Source of the DNA: Agathobaculum desmolans ATCC 43058
GTDB lineage: Bacteria; Bacillota; Clostridia; Oscillospirales; Butyricicoccaceae
DNA length: 52,446 nucleotides
NCBI RefSeq assembly: GCF_000701665.1
Contig: NZ_JNJN01000015.1
Span: 1-52,446 of the forward strand
Direction of reading: 5' to 3'
How positions within the stretch are numbered: the stretch's first letter is position 1; each line of letters starts with the position of its first letter. This document shows positions 35,088 through 42,484 of the stretch, piece by piece. The notes under the pieces are model-generated. The model saw only the letters and a program-made list of their open reading frames with translations, did no database searches and was not told the origin of the DNA. Made by a program: the position numbers and the translations under genes.

Positions 35088-35106
35088 TCGTTCGTATATT
35101 GCTGAG

Positions 35107-35141
35107 AAACTCCCGAAACGATCGTTTCGGGAGTTTTTTTA
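35107..35141 (+). terminator. Intrinsic terminator after rpsT
   Basis: A perfect palindrome (AAACTCCCGAAACG with its complement), then seven T residues. Confidence 0.9.
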
Positions 35142-35153
35142 TTGTATCACAAC

Positions 35154-35173
35154 ATTTAGAAAAACATCTAAAT
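35154..35173. promoter_or_regulatory. Operator O1 of the ArsR/SdpR cluster
   Basis: ATTTAGA N6 TCTAAAT, a perfect inverted repeat just upstream of the -35 box. The same arms and spacing recur at 35210. Confidence 0.7.
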
Positions 35174-35178
35174 AAAAC

Positions 35179-35207
35179 TTGACTTTGGCGGTGCGGTACG
35201 CTATTCT
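35179..35207 (+). promoter_or_regulatory. SigA-type promoter of the ArsR/SdpI cluster
   Basis: TTGACT, 17-bp spacer, TATTCT, lying exactly between operators O1 and O2. Confidence 0.7.
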
Positions 35208-35209
35208 AC

Positions 35210-35229
35210 ATTTAGATTATTTTCTAAAT
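35210..35229. promoter_or_regulatory. Operator O2 of the ArsR/SdpR cluster
   Basis: ATTTAGA N6 TCTAAAT, identical arms to O1, over the transcription start. Binding here would block transcription. The best candidate ligand is the ArsR-family protein encoded 250 bp downstream. Confidence 0.7.
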
Positions 35230-35240
35230 GAGGTGAGCAG

Positions 35241-35477
35241 ATGCCTTATGGGATTTATTTAGCCGCAGTGCTGCTGGTGGCTTGCGCACTGATCATATGG
35301 CAGGCGGTGCTGCTTTCGCGGTGCCGCTTCTGGTGTAAATCATGCGGGCGGTTGTTTGCCTTGCCGTGGCGCCGCCTGCTGTTCCGCCAGCATGTGCAGG
35401 ATGAGTGGTGGTTGGTCTGTCCGCACTGCGGAACAAAGGGTTGGTGCCGTGCCAAGCGGCGGAAGGAGGAAAGCTGA
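35241..35477 (+). CDS. Small membrane-anchored zinc-ribbon protein
   Basis: 78 residues. One N-terminal membrane helix (about 5-25), then CKSCG and CPHCG separated by about 28 residues, a likely zinc ribbon, then a basic tail. It is the first gene after the operator-controlled promoter, with GAGGTGAG upstream. It ends directly before the ArsR start. Not recognised as a named family; it may help the SdpI-like protein or sense metal or damage. Confidence 0.7.
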   Translation: MPYGIYLAAVLLVACALIIWQAVLLSRCRFWCKSCGRLFALPWRRLLFRQHVQDEWWLVCPHCGTKGWCRAKRRKEES

Positions 35478-35762
35478 ATGGGGTTTCAGCAGACATTTAA
35501 GGCGCTATCCGATCCGATCCGCCGGGATATCCTTGCGCTGCTGCGCGCGGGACCGATGGCGGCGGGGGAGATCGCTGCGCATTTTCCGGTGTCGGGGGCA
35601 ACAGTTTCGCACCATTTGTCTATTCTGCGGGATGCCGGCTTGGTGCTGGATGACAAGCAGGGAAAGTACATTTATTACGAATTGAATATGTCGGTGGTCG
35701 ATGAGATTCTGGAATGGATCACGGCATTGAAAGGTGGAGAGACAAATGAAAAAAATCACTAA
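35478..35762 (+). CDS. ArsR-family repressor, SdpR-like autorepressor
   Basis: 94 residues. A winged helix with FKALSDPIRRDILALLR, the recognition helix in VSGATVSHHLSILRDAGLV and a wing KQGKYIYYELN. No metal-binding cysteines are visible, so it is more like SdpR than ArsR. In Bacillus, SdpR represses sdpRI until SdpI sequesters it at the membrane when the SdpC toxin binds. The next gene encodes an SdpI relative, overlapping by 17 bases, so the same logic is plausible. Confidence 0.88.
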   Translation: MGFQQTFKALSDPIRRDILALLRAGPMAAGEIAAHFPVSGATVSHHLSILRDAGLVLDDKQGKYIYYELNMSVVDEILEWITALKGGETNEKNH

Positions 35763-36396
35763 GGGACAGGTATTGGCGTGGGGGTTGGCACTGGTGCCGC
35801 TGCTGTTGGTTGCGGCGGCCTATCGGTATTTGCCGGAGCGGGTGCCGATGCAGTGGGATTTCGGCGGTGAAGTGAGATATGAAGCCAAATGGCATTTGTG
35901 GATCACAGCGGGGCTGTCTCTGCCGGTTGCCGTGATGCTGGCGGTCATGCCGCATCTGGATCCCAAAAAGCGAAACTACGACAAATTTTTTGGGTCTTAT
36001 GTGGGATTTCAGATTATGATGATGCTGTTTCTGATTGTGATGAACGGGATTTGTGTGGTGGAAGGCCTGTGGCCGGGGACGGTCAATATTGCTATGGCGG
36101 TGACGCTGCTGGTCAGTCTGATGATGGTGTATCTGGGTAATGTCATGCCGAAATTCCGTATGAACTGGTATTGCGGGATCAAAAACCCTTGGACATTGTC
36201 GAGTGAAACCGTGTGGATACGCACGCACAGGCTTGGTGGCCGTTTATTTTTCGCGGCAGGCATGATCGGCTTGCTGGGAGCATTTGTGCCGAGCAATGCG
36301 GCGCGGTTGACATTGCTGTTGGCGCCGCTTTCACTGGCAGCACTTGTGCCGACGGTGCTTAGTTATTTGTGGTATCGGAAAGAACAGCAAGGGTGA
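35746..36396 (+). CDS. SdpI family membrane protein (DUF1648 plus SdpI)
   Basis: 216 residues with about six membrane helices. The N-terminus (YRYLPERVPMQWDFGGEVRY) is the DUF1648 segment; GNVMPKFRMNWYCGIKNPWT and the following ETVWIRTHRLGGR are the SdpI hallmark. SdpI gives immunity to the SdpC cannibalism toxin and transduces its signal. No sdpC-like gene is in the window. The ATG after GGTGGAGA overlaps the end of the repressor gene. Confidence 0.9.
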   Translation: MKKITKGQVLAWGLALVPLLLVAAAYRYLPERVPMQWDFGGEVRYEAKWHLWITAGLSLPVAVMLAVMPHLDPKKRNYDKFFGSYVGFQIMMMLFLIVMNGICVVEGLWPGTVNIAMAVTLLVSLMMVYLGNVMPKFRMNWYCGIKNPWTLSSETVWIRTHRLGGRLFFAAGMIGLLGAFVPSNAARLTLLLAPLSLAALVPTVLSYLWYRKEQQG

Positions 36397-36530
36397 ACGG
36401 TGAATATAGGGTATGCGTGAAACTGTCAATAATATGCGAAAATGGAGGGGGAAACGCGGATAAGAACGAAAAACATCGGTGAAAAGTTTAACGAATTAAA
36501 AACCACCGACAATTTTGTTCAAAATTTAAC

Positions 36531-36559
36531 TTGTAAAATGGAAAGAAGTGTGTTATAAT
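36531..36559 (+). promoter_or_regulatory. SigA-type promoter for the SLH protein gene
   Basis: TTGTAA, 17-bp spacer, TATAAT. Confidence 0.75.
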
Positions 36560-36572
36560 TTTGCGGTAATTT

Positions 36573-36618
36573 GCATGGGTGGAGCATTTTACCCATGTGA
36601 GGCCTTATGGGTAAGGAG
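36573..36618 (+). promoter_or_regulatory. Leader with two mutually exclusive hairpins over the ribosome site
   Basis: The segment 36589-36597 can pair upstream (CATGGGT 36574-36580 with ACCCATG) or downstream (TTACCCAT 36589-36596 with ATGGGTAA 36607-36614). The second pairing reaches into AAGGAG and could hide the ribosome site. This is a possible translational switch. Confidence 0.4.
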
Positions 36619-36624
36619 AAGATT

Positions 36625-37719
36625 ATGACAAGAGCGCGTAAGCTGCTGGCAGCAGTGCTGCTGGTTGCCGTCGTTGCGGTGAGCGTACTGACTGCTGCGC
36701 TCGCGACGGACACCACAGAAACCTATGCGTATTTGCCCGATCACTCTGTTTATTTCTATGACGTGGCAGAGGGCTATGCATGGGCCCACCGCGAGATTGA
36801 CACATTGGCAGTAGCCGGTGTGATCACCGGTAGTGGCAATCATCTGTTTTTCCCCGGAAATGCGATCACACGTGCGGACTTTATCGTGATGCTTGATCGG
36901 GCATACGGTATGAGCAAGGCACTGGACAGCGGTGCGATTGATTCCAAGGGCGGATTTGTGGATGTGCCGGGCAATACCTATTACAGCAAGGCAGTCACAG
37001 CGGCCAAGGCCTTTGGTATCGCATCGGGAACGAGTGATAACCGATTTCTGCCGCAAAGCCGTATGACACGGCAGGATGCGATGGTATTCCTCAAGCGTAC
37101 ACTGGACTGCACGCAGATCGATTTGCAGGTTGGTTCGCTGACGGGGTTTTCCGATAGCGGTCGGGTATCCGATTATGCACGGGAAGCGATCGGGGCGCTG
37201 GTCAAGGCCGGTGTGATCGATGGGTCGGGCGGCAAGCTGCTGCCGCGGAACAATGTAACGCGTGCGGAAATGGCAGTTATGCTGTATCGTGCGGCGCATT
37301 TGGCTACTTGGGGGAACAGCCAGGTGTATGAACCGCGCAAGGATATTGTGAACCTGTGTGTAGGAGCAAAGACCTATTGCGATGTTGTGATCTCTAATTA
37401 TGACGCTTCCGTGCATTATGGAGAGTTGATGCGATACTCCGGCCTGCAGGAGCAGAACGGCATGATGACGGTCACGCTGGAGGCGAATCAGCCGATTGAC
37501 CGCACGGTGGTCTATCAGGACGGTGTGTTCACTCTGAATGATCCGAACCAGAACGGTGCATCGGTCAGCTATCCCGCGGCAGCGGACTGCGTTGCGGTAG
37601 ATGTTAGTCAGCCGTATCACCAGTTGCGTGCGCCGGTCAGCACGGGCAGTATTTATCATTATGGCTATCCGTCGATCGTCAACGGAGAGGTCGCAGTGAT
37701 TTATTATACCAGACGGTGA
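36625..37719 (+). CDS. S-layer homology (SLH) domain protein
   Basis: 364 residues. A signal peptide (about 1-27, ending ALAT) is followed by three SLH-type repeats: FYDVAEGYAWAHREIDTLAV...ITRADFIVML, FVDVPGNTYYSKAVTAAKAF...MTRQDAMVFL, and FSDSGRVSDYAREAIGALVK...VTRAEMAVML. SLH domains bind secondary wall polymer. The remaining 150 residues have no recognised domain. The ATG after AAGGAGA is preferred over the one six codons upstream. Confidence 0.92.
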   Translation: MTRARKLLAAVLLVAVVAVSVLTAALATDTTETYAYLPDHSVYFYDVAEGYAWAHREIDTLAVAGVITGSGNHLFFPGNAITRADFIVMLDRAYGMSKALDSGAIDSKGGFVDVPGNTYYSKAVTAAKAFGIASGTSDNRFLPQSRMTRQDAMVFLKRTLDCTQIDLQVGSLTGFSDSGRVSDYAREAIGALVKAGVIDGSGGKLLPRNNVTRAEMAVMLYRAAHLATWGNSQVYEPRKDIVNLCVGAKTYCDVVISNYDASVHYGELMRYSGLQEQNGMMTVTLEANQPIDRTVVYQDGVFTLNDPNQNGASVSYPAAADCVAVDVSQPYHQLRAPVSTGSIYHYGYPSIVNGEVAVIYYTRR

Positions 37720-37774
37720 AAAAGCGGCAGAAGGATCATGGCCGCAGCGCGTATCGGATGGAAGCATAAATATG

Positions 37775-37809
37775 AAAAGCTGAGGACATCTCTGCCTCAG
37801 CTTTTTTTA
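37775..37809 (+). terminator. Intrinsic terminator after the SLH gene
   Basis: AAAAGCTGAGG pairs with CCTCAGCTTTT, then a T run. The arms are identical to the central hairpin of the dispersed repeat (for example 48947-48974). Confidence 0.85.
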
Positions 37810-37840
37810 TTTTATGCACGACATGACAGAGATGCCCTGC

Positions 37841-38269
37841 TTAGTCAGTGTTTTGTGATGCATCGGCGGCACGGCTGAAAATGCGATCCAGCTCCGGCCG
37901 GCTTCGCTTGAGTGAGACCGGCCGCCCATCCTGCTGCATGAAGCAATGACAGCTTTCGCCGGTGCAGCGCAGTGTGCCGGTCTGCGCGTCAAAGATTTCG
38001 TAGCCGATGGTCATGCGCACGCCGTTGTAGGCTGTGATACGTGCAAGGATCTGCACGGTTTCGCCAAAGCGCGCCATGGTTTTGTATTGGCAGGAAACAG
38101 CAAGCACTGGGCTGCCGAAGCCTGCGGCTTCAATTCGGTCATAACCGCAGCCGAGCTGCTCCAGCAGATCGACACGCGCTTCTTCAAACCAACGGATATA
38201 GTTGGAGTGGTGGACGATGCCCATGCCGTCGGTTTCGTAGTATTGTACTTTGTGCTGATAAGATTTCAT
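37841..38269 (-). CDS. Acyl-CoA thioesterase (hotdog fold, 4HBT/YbgC-like)
   Basis: 142 residues. YYETDGMGIVHHSNYIRWFEE is the 4HBT active-site motif, with the catalytic Asp in ETDGMG. It hydrolyses acyl-CoA thioesters; chain-length preference is unknown. The start at 38269 follows GGAGAT; an upstream in-frame Met adds a poor extension. Not obviously in an operon; purL is upstream but repeat D and two terminators lie between. Confidence 0.9.
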   Translation of the reverse strand: MKSYQHKVQYYETDGMGIVHHSNYIRWFEEARVDLLEQLGCGYDRIEAAGFGSPVLAVSCQYKTMARFGETVQILARITAYNGVRMTIGYEIFDAQTGTLRCTGESCHCFMQQDGRPVSLKRSRPELDRIFSRAADASQNTD

Positions 38270-38309
38270 TAAAACATCTCCAATGCAAAGATCAATATGA
38301 GAGCAAAAA

Positions 38310-38330
38310 CGCCCTCGCATGAGGGCGCTT
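38310..38330 (-). terminator. Terminator hairpin, left copy (with T run on the minus strand)
   Basis: CGCCCTC GCAT GAGGGCG, read on the minus strand and followed by GTTTTTGC. It is part of a 21-bp direct duplication with 38552-38572. Confidence 0.7.
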
Positions 38331-38550
38331 CAGTCTGTTGAAAAAGTATTTTGTTGATGCGTTCACCAATACGCGCGGTAGCGCGCATCAAACAGCATTT
38401 GCAGCGCAAATGCATAAAAGCTGGGGGCGTGTACCTCAGCTTTTATACTTTGAGAGAGAAAAAGTTTCTGCACAGGAACTTTTTCTCGTCCATGTTTGGC
38501 GAAGTCCAAACATAGATTGTCGGAAAAACGAAGTTTTTTGACAGTCTCAA
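38331..38550 (+). repeat. Dispersed multi-hairpin repeat, full copy D
   Basis: About 220 bp with six hairpins in a row: around 38370-38389 (CGCGC core), 38395-38413 (GCATTTGC with GCAAATGC), 38416-38444 (AAAAGCTG with CAGCTTTT), 38456-38487 (GAGAAAAAGTT with AACTTTTTCTC), 38492-38513 (ATGTTTGG with CCAAACAT) and 38515-38546 (GATTGTC with GACAGTC). The ends are imperfect inverted repeats (CTGTTGAAAAAGT and CTGTCAAAAAACT read inward). No ORF. It sits between two copies of the purL terminator hairpin. Confidence 0.8.
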
Positions 38551-38574
38551 GCGCCCTCGCATGAGGGCGCTTTT
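38551..38574. terminator. Terminator hairpin, right copy, proximal to purL
   Basis: GCGCCCTC GCAT GAGGGCGC, the same hairpin as 38310. On the minus strand it is followed by repeat D and not by T residues, so its own terminator tail has been displaced. On the plus strand CTTTTGC follows. Confidence 0.65.
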
Positions 38575-38607
38575 GCTTATTGTTTTAGCAGGATCGTGAT
38601 ATCTTCA

Positions 38608-41600
38608 TCACTTAAAATACTTCACGCCGTTTTCGAAAATCGGCTGATACTTTTCGCCGTAGATATTTTTGCCGACGAACGGGCTGTAACGCTCGGTATG
38701 CCCCATCTTGCCCAGCACGCGGCCGTCCGGAGAGGTGATACCCTCGATCGCGCACAGCGAGCCGTTCGGGTTCCATGCGATATCCATAGACGGTTCGCCG
38801 GCCAGATCGGTGTACTGGAAGGCAACCTGACCGTTCTGCACGAGCTGATCGATCACGGGCTGCGGGGCGACAAAGCGGCCTTCACCGTGGGAAACGGCGA
38901 TCGAGTGCAGGTCGCCGACCTCGCAGGAGGACAGCCATGGGCTCTTGACGGATGCCACGCGGGTGGTGACATAGCGGCTCTGGTGGCGGCCGATGAGGTT
39001 GAAGGTCAGCGTCGGGTCGTCGCCGGTCATTTCGTCACGGATTTCGCCGTAAGGCACCAGACCCAGCTTGATGAGCGCCTGGAAGCCGTTGCAGATGCCG
39101 AGCATCAGGCCGTCGCGCTTGCCAAGCAGTTCATGGATGGAATCCTTGATGCCCGGGCCGCGCAGGAACGAGGCGATGAACTTGCCCGAGCCGTCCGGCT
39201 CGTCGCCGCCGGAGAAGCCGCCCGGCAGGATGACCATCTGCGCCCGACGGACAGCGCTTTCCAGCTGCTCGGCGCTTTCTGCCAGTGCGTCGGCGGAGAA
39301 ATTGCGCACGACGATGATCTCAGCCGCGCCGCCTGCATTTTCCACCGCGCGGGCGGTATCGTACTCGCAGTTGGTGCCCGGGAAAACCGGAATAACAGCC
39401 AAAGGCTTTGCCGACTTGACAGCAGGCGCCTTGCCGCTGCGTGCAGTATAGGATACCTTGACGAGGTGTTCGTCCGAAGCGTCCGCCTTGGTCGGGAATA
39501 CGCTTTCCAGACGGCCCTCGAATGCTGCGGTCAGCGCGTCGATCGAAACGCGCTCGCCCGCAACGGTGACAGCCTCGTCCGCAGTTGTGCGGCCGACCAG
39601 CCAGTAGGCGGGCAGCTCTTCCGCGGCTTCGATCAGGATGCCGCCGAAGTTCTTGAGATAAAGCGCCTCGGACGGGAAGGATTCGTCGAACGCAAAGCCG
39701 ATCCGGTTGCCGAGCGCCATTTTGCATACGCCCTCGGCAATGCCGCCGGTGGTCAGCGCCCAGGCGGATACTGCCTTGCCGGAAGCGATGAGACCGGCGA
39801 CCTCGCTCCAGATGTGCTTCATCGTCTGGTAATCGGGCGAGCCGTCCGGATGGTACGGCGCGTCGAAGAAGTAAACCGGATGGCCGGCCGCCTTGAACTC
39901 AGGCGAAATCAGGCGCGCCGCGTCCTGCGGGGCGATGGCGAACGAGACCAGCGTCGGGGGAACGTCCATATCGTCGAACGAGCCGCTCATGGAGTCCTTG
40001 CCGCCGATCGCGCCGAGGCAGAGCTCATCCTGCGCGGTGTAAGCGCCCAGCAGGGCGGAAAGCGGCTTGCCGAAGCGCTTCGGGTCCTTGCCCAGCCGCT
40101 CGAAATATTCCTGGAAGGTGAGGTAGGCGGTTTCAAAGTCGCAGCCTGCCGCAACGAGCTTGGCAACCGATTCGATCACCGCGGCAGATGCGCCGAGGAA
40201 GGGGTTCTGTTCGGTATAGCAGGGGTCAAAGCCAAAGGCCATGACAGAGGCGGTTTCGCACTGGCCGGAGAGTGCCGGCATGGTGGCTGCCATGACCTGC
40301 GTCGGGGTGAGCTGGTATTTGCCGCCGAACGGCATGAATACCGAGTTCGCACCGATCGAACCGTCAAAGCGTTCAACAAGGCCGCGCTCCAGACAGATGC
40401 CGAGCGTTGCGGCGTGGTTCAGCAGCTTTTCTGCTTGGGTGCTGCCGGCGGGGGTGCAGGTGATGGACGGCGCGGCAAGCGGCGCGACTTCGGCGTTTAC
40501 ATGCTTGGCGCAGCCGTTGGTGTTCAGGAAATCACGGGAGACATCCGCGATCAGGTTGCCGTTCCACGTCATGCACAGCCGGTTTTTGTCGGTCACCACG
40601 GCAACTTGAACGGCTTCGATGTTTTCCTTTGCGGCGGCGGCAATAAAGGCTTCTGCGTCCTTCGCGCGGACGACAACAGCCATGCGTTCCTGCGATTCCG
40701 AGATCGCAAGCTCAGTGCCGTCCAGACCGTCGTATTTTTTGGGCACCGCGTCAAGGTTGATGTCCAGACCGTCGGCCAGTTCGCCGATGGCAACCGAAAC
40801 GCCGCCTGCGCCGAAGTCGTTGCAGCGGCGGATCATGCGGGTGACACCGCCGTTGCGGAACAGACGCTGGATCTTGCGCTCTTCGGGCGGGTTGCCCTTC
40901 TGTACCTCGGCGCCGCAGGTTTCGAGCGAGGACTCGGTGTGCTTTTTGGAAGAACCGGTGGCGCCGCCGCAGCCGTCGCGTCCGGTTTTGCCGCCGAGCA
41001 GGATGACAACATCGCCCGGCTCAGGTACTTCACGGATGACGTTTTCCAGCGGTGCAGCGCCGACGACCGCGCCGATCTCCATGCGCTTGGCAACATAGCC
41101 CGGATGATAGATCTCGTGCACCAGTCCGGTGGCAAGACCGATCTGGTTGCCGTAGGAGGAATAGCCCGCCGCAGCGGTCTGGCACAGCTTGCGCTGCGGC
41201 AGCTTGTGCTCGAGCGTTTCGGAGAGCGGCACCGTCGGGTCGCCCGCGCCGGTCACGCGCATGGCCTGATAGACATAGGAGCGGCCGGAGAGCGGGTCAC
41301 GGATCGCGCCGCCCAGACAGGTGGCTGCGCCGCCGAACGGTTCGATCTCGGTCGGGTGGTTGTGGGTTTCGTTTTTGAACATGAGCAGCCAGTCTTCATA
41401 CCGGCCGTCCACAAGCGCCTTGACCTTGATCGAGCAGGCGTTGATCTCTTCGGATTTGTCGATATTTTTGAGGTAGCCGCGCTTTTTGAGCACCTTGACG
41501 CCGGCGGTCGCAATGTCCATCAGGGTGACCGGACGCTTTGCGGCCTTTTCCTCGCCGTATACTTCCACGCGGGCGGCAAGATAGCGGTCGAACGCATCCT

Positions 41601-42339
41601 GCACCATGGGGTCGTCGATCTGCACGCCGTCGATCTCGGTCAGGAAAGTGGTGTGGCGGCAGTGGTCGGACCAGTAGGTATCCACCATGCGCACCTCGGT
41701 GATGGTGGGGTCGCGCTTTTCCTCATCGCGGAAGTATGCCTGCAGGAAGGTGAGGTCGTCCAGATCCATTGCAAGGCCCATGTTTGTCAGCAGGTCGGAC
41801 AGTGCGGCCTTGTCCATATGGATAAAGCCGGTCACCGAAGCAACGGTGGTAGGAATTTCGTACTGCACATGCAGGGTTTCGGGTTTGTCCATCGAAGCTT
41901 CGCGCGCCTCGACGGGATTGATCAAGAAACCGCGGATCTTATCCAGATCGGCATCCGACAGTGCGCCCTCCAGCACATAGACCTTGGCGGCGGCTACCGA
42001 CGGGCGCTCGCCGCCGGTCAGCAGCTGGATGCACTGGGCGCAGGAATCCGCGCGCTGGTCAAACTGACCGGGAAGCGGCTCGACTGCCAGCACGGTATGA
42101 GCGCCGGCCGGACGGGGGAAATCCTCGTCGTAGCACACATCGGCCATCGGTTCGGAAAAGACAATGCCCTTTGCTTTTTCATAGGCTTCCGGGGCGAGGC
42201 CCTCGGCATCATAGCGGCAGAGGTAGCGGACATGGGTCAGGCTTTTGATCTCCAGCAGGTCGTGCAGACTGGAAAACAGACTGCGCGCTTCTACGTCGAA
42301 GCCGGGTTTTTTCTCGGAATAACAACGATTGACGCTCAT
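38608..42339 (-). CDS. purL: Phosphoribosylformylglycinamidine synthase, single-chain form
   Basis: 1243 residues, the fused large type (PurL plus PurQ). It makes FGAM from FGAR, glutamine and ATP, the fourth step of purine synthesis. The synthetase part has YWSDHCRHTTF, FKNETHNHPTEIEPFGGAAT and IGGKDSMSGSFDDM. The C-terminal glutaminase (about 985-1243) has FPGTNCEYDTA, ILPGGFSGGDE, the nucleophile in LGICNGFQ, and SHGEGRF. A SigA-type promoter lies upstream. No other pur genes are adjacent. The gene also shows a huge stop-free antisense frame, which is a codon-use artefact. Confidence 0.97.
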   Translation of the reverse strand: MSVNRCYSEKKPGFDVEARSLFSSLHDLLEIKSLTHVRYLCRYDAEGLAPEAYEKAKGIVFSEPMADVCYDEDFPRPAGAHTVLAVEPLPGQFDQRADSCAQCIQLLTGGERPSVAAAKVYVLEGALSDADLDKIRGFLINPVEAREASMDKPETLHVQYEIPTTVASVTGFIHMDKAALSDLLTNMGLAMDLDDLTFLQAYFRDEEKRDPTITEVRMVDTYWSDHCRHTTFLTEIDGVQIDDPMVQDAFDRYLAARVEVYGEEKAAKRPVTLMDIATAGVKVLKKRGYLKNIDKSEEINACSIKVKALVDGRYEDWLLMFKNETHNHPTEIEPFGGAATCLGGAIRDPLSGRSYVYQAMRVTGAGDPTVPLSETLEHKLPQRKLCQTAAAGYSSYGNQIGLATGLVHEIYHPGYVAKRMEIGAVVGAAPLENVIREVPEPGDVVILLGGKTGRDGCGGATGSSKKHTESSLETCGAEVQKGNPPEERKIQRLFRNGGVTRMIRRCNDFGAGGVSVAIGELADGLDINLDAVPKKYDGLDGTELAISESQERMAVVVRAKDAEAFIAAAAKENIEAVQVAVVTDKNRLCMTWNGNLIADVSRDFLNTNGCAKHVNAEVAPLAAPSITCTPAGSTQAEKLLNHAATLGICLERGLVERFDGSIGANSVFMPFGGKYQLTPTQVMAATMPALSGQCETASVMAFGFDPCYTEQNPFLGASAAVIESVAKLVAAGCDFETAYLTFQEYFERLGKDPKRFGKPLSALLGAYTAQDELCLGAIGGKDSMSGSFDDMDVPPTLVSFAIAPQDAARLISPEFKAAGHPVYFFDAPYHPDGSPDYQTMKHIWSEVAGLIASGKAVSAWALTTGGIAEGVCKMALGNRIGFAFDESFPSEALYLKNFGGILIEAAEELPAYWLVGRTTADEAVTVAGERVSIDALTAAFEGRLESVFPTKADASDEHLVKVSYTARSGKAPAVKSAKPLAVIPVFPGTNCEYDTARAVENAGGAAEIIVVRNFSADALAESAEQLESAVRRAQMVILPGGFSGGDEPDGSGKFIASFLRGPGIKDSIHELLGKRDGLMLGICNGFQALIKLGLVPYGEIRDEMTGDDPTLTFNLIGRHQSRYVTTRVASVKSPWLSSCEVGDLHSIAVSHGEGRFVAPQPVIDQLVQNGQVAFQYTDLAGEPSMDIAWNPNGSLCAIEGITSPDGRVLGKMGHTERYSPFVGKNIYGEKYQPIFENGVKYFK

Positions 42340-42379
42340 TTTATCGTGTCCTCTCTTTTTGTTGTAGCAAGATAGTTTT

Positions 42380-42408
42380 ATTCTACCTGTTTTCCATCAA
42401 TAAATCAA
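42380..42408 (-). promoter_or_regulatory. SigA-type promoter for purL
   Basis: On the minus strand TTGATT, 17-bp spacer, TAGAAT. I saw no purine riboswitch between it and the start codon. Confidence 0.65.
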
Positions 42409-42484
42409 TCGGTGAGGGCAACAAAATCCGAGCGGTTTCCGGGGGTTCTCTGCATACTGCCCGTATGGCGGGACGGACAAATGC

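Noticed and set aside
38331-38550. CRISPR array
   Set aside because: The palindromes within the repeat differ from each other and are adjacent without unique spacers; no cas genes are present.
38596-42375. Stop-free plus-strand frame of 1259 codons opposite purL
   Set aside because: It mirrors a certain gene, has no domain, and arises because GC-rich sense codons avoid those that give antisense stops. Similar very long antisense frames occur opposite glyA-pgi, polA, aconitase and lepA.
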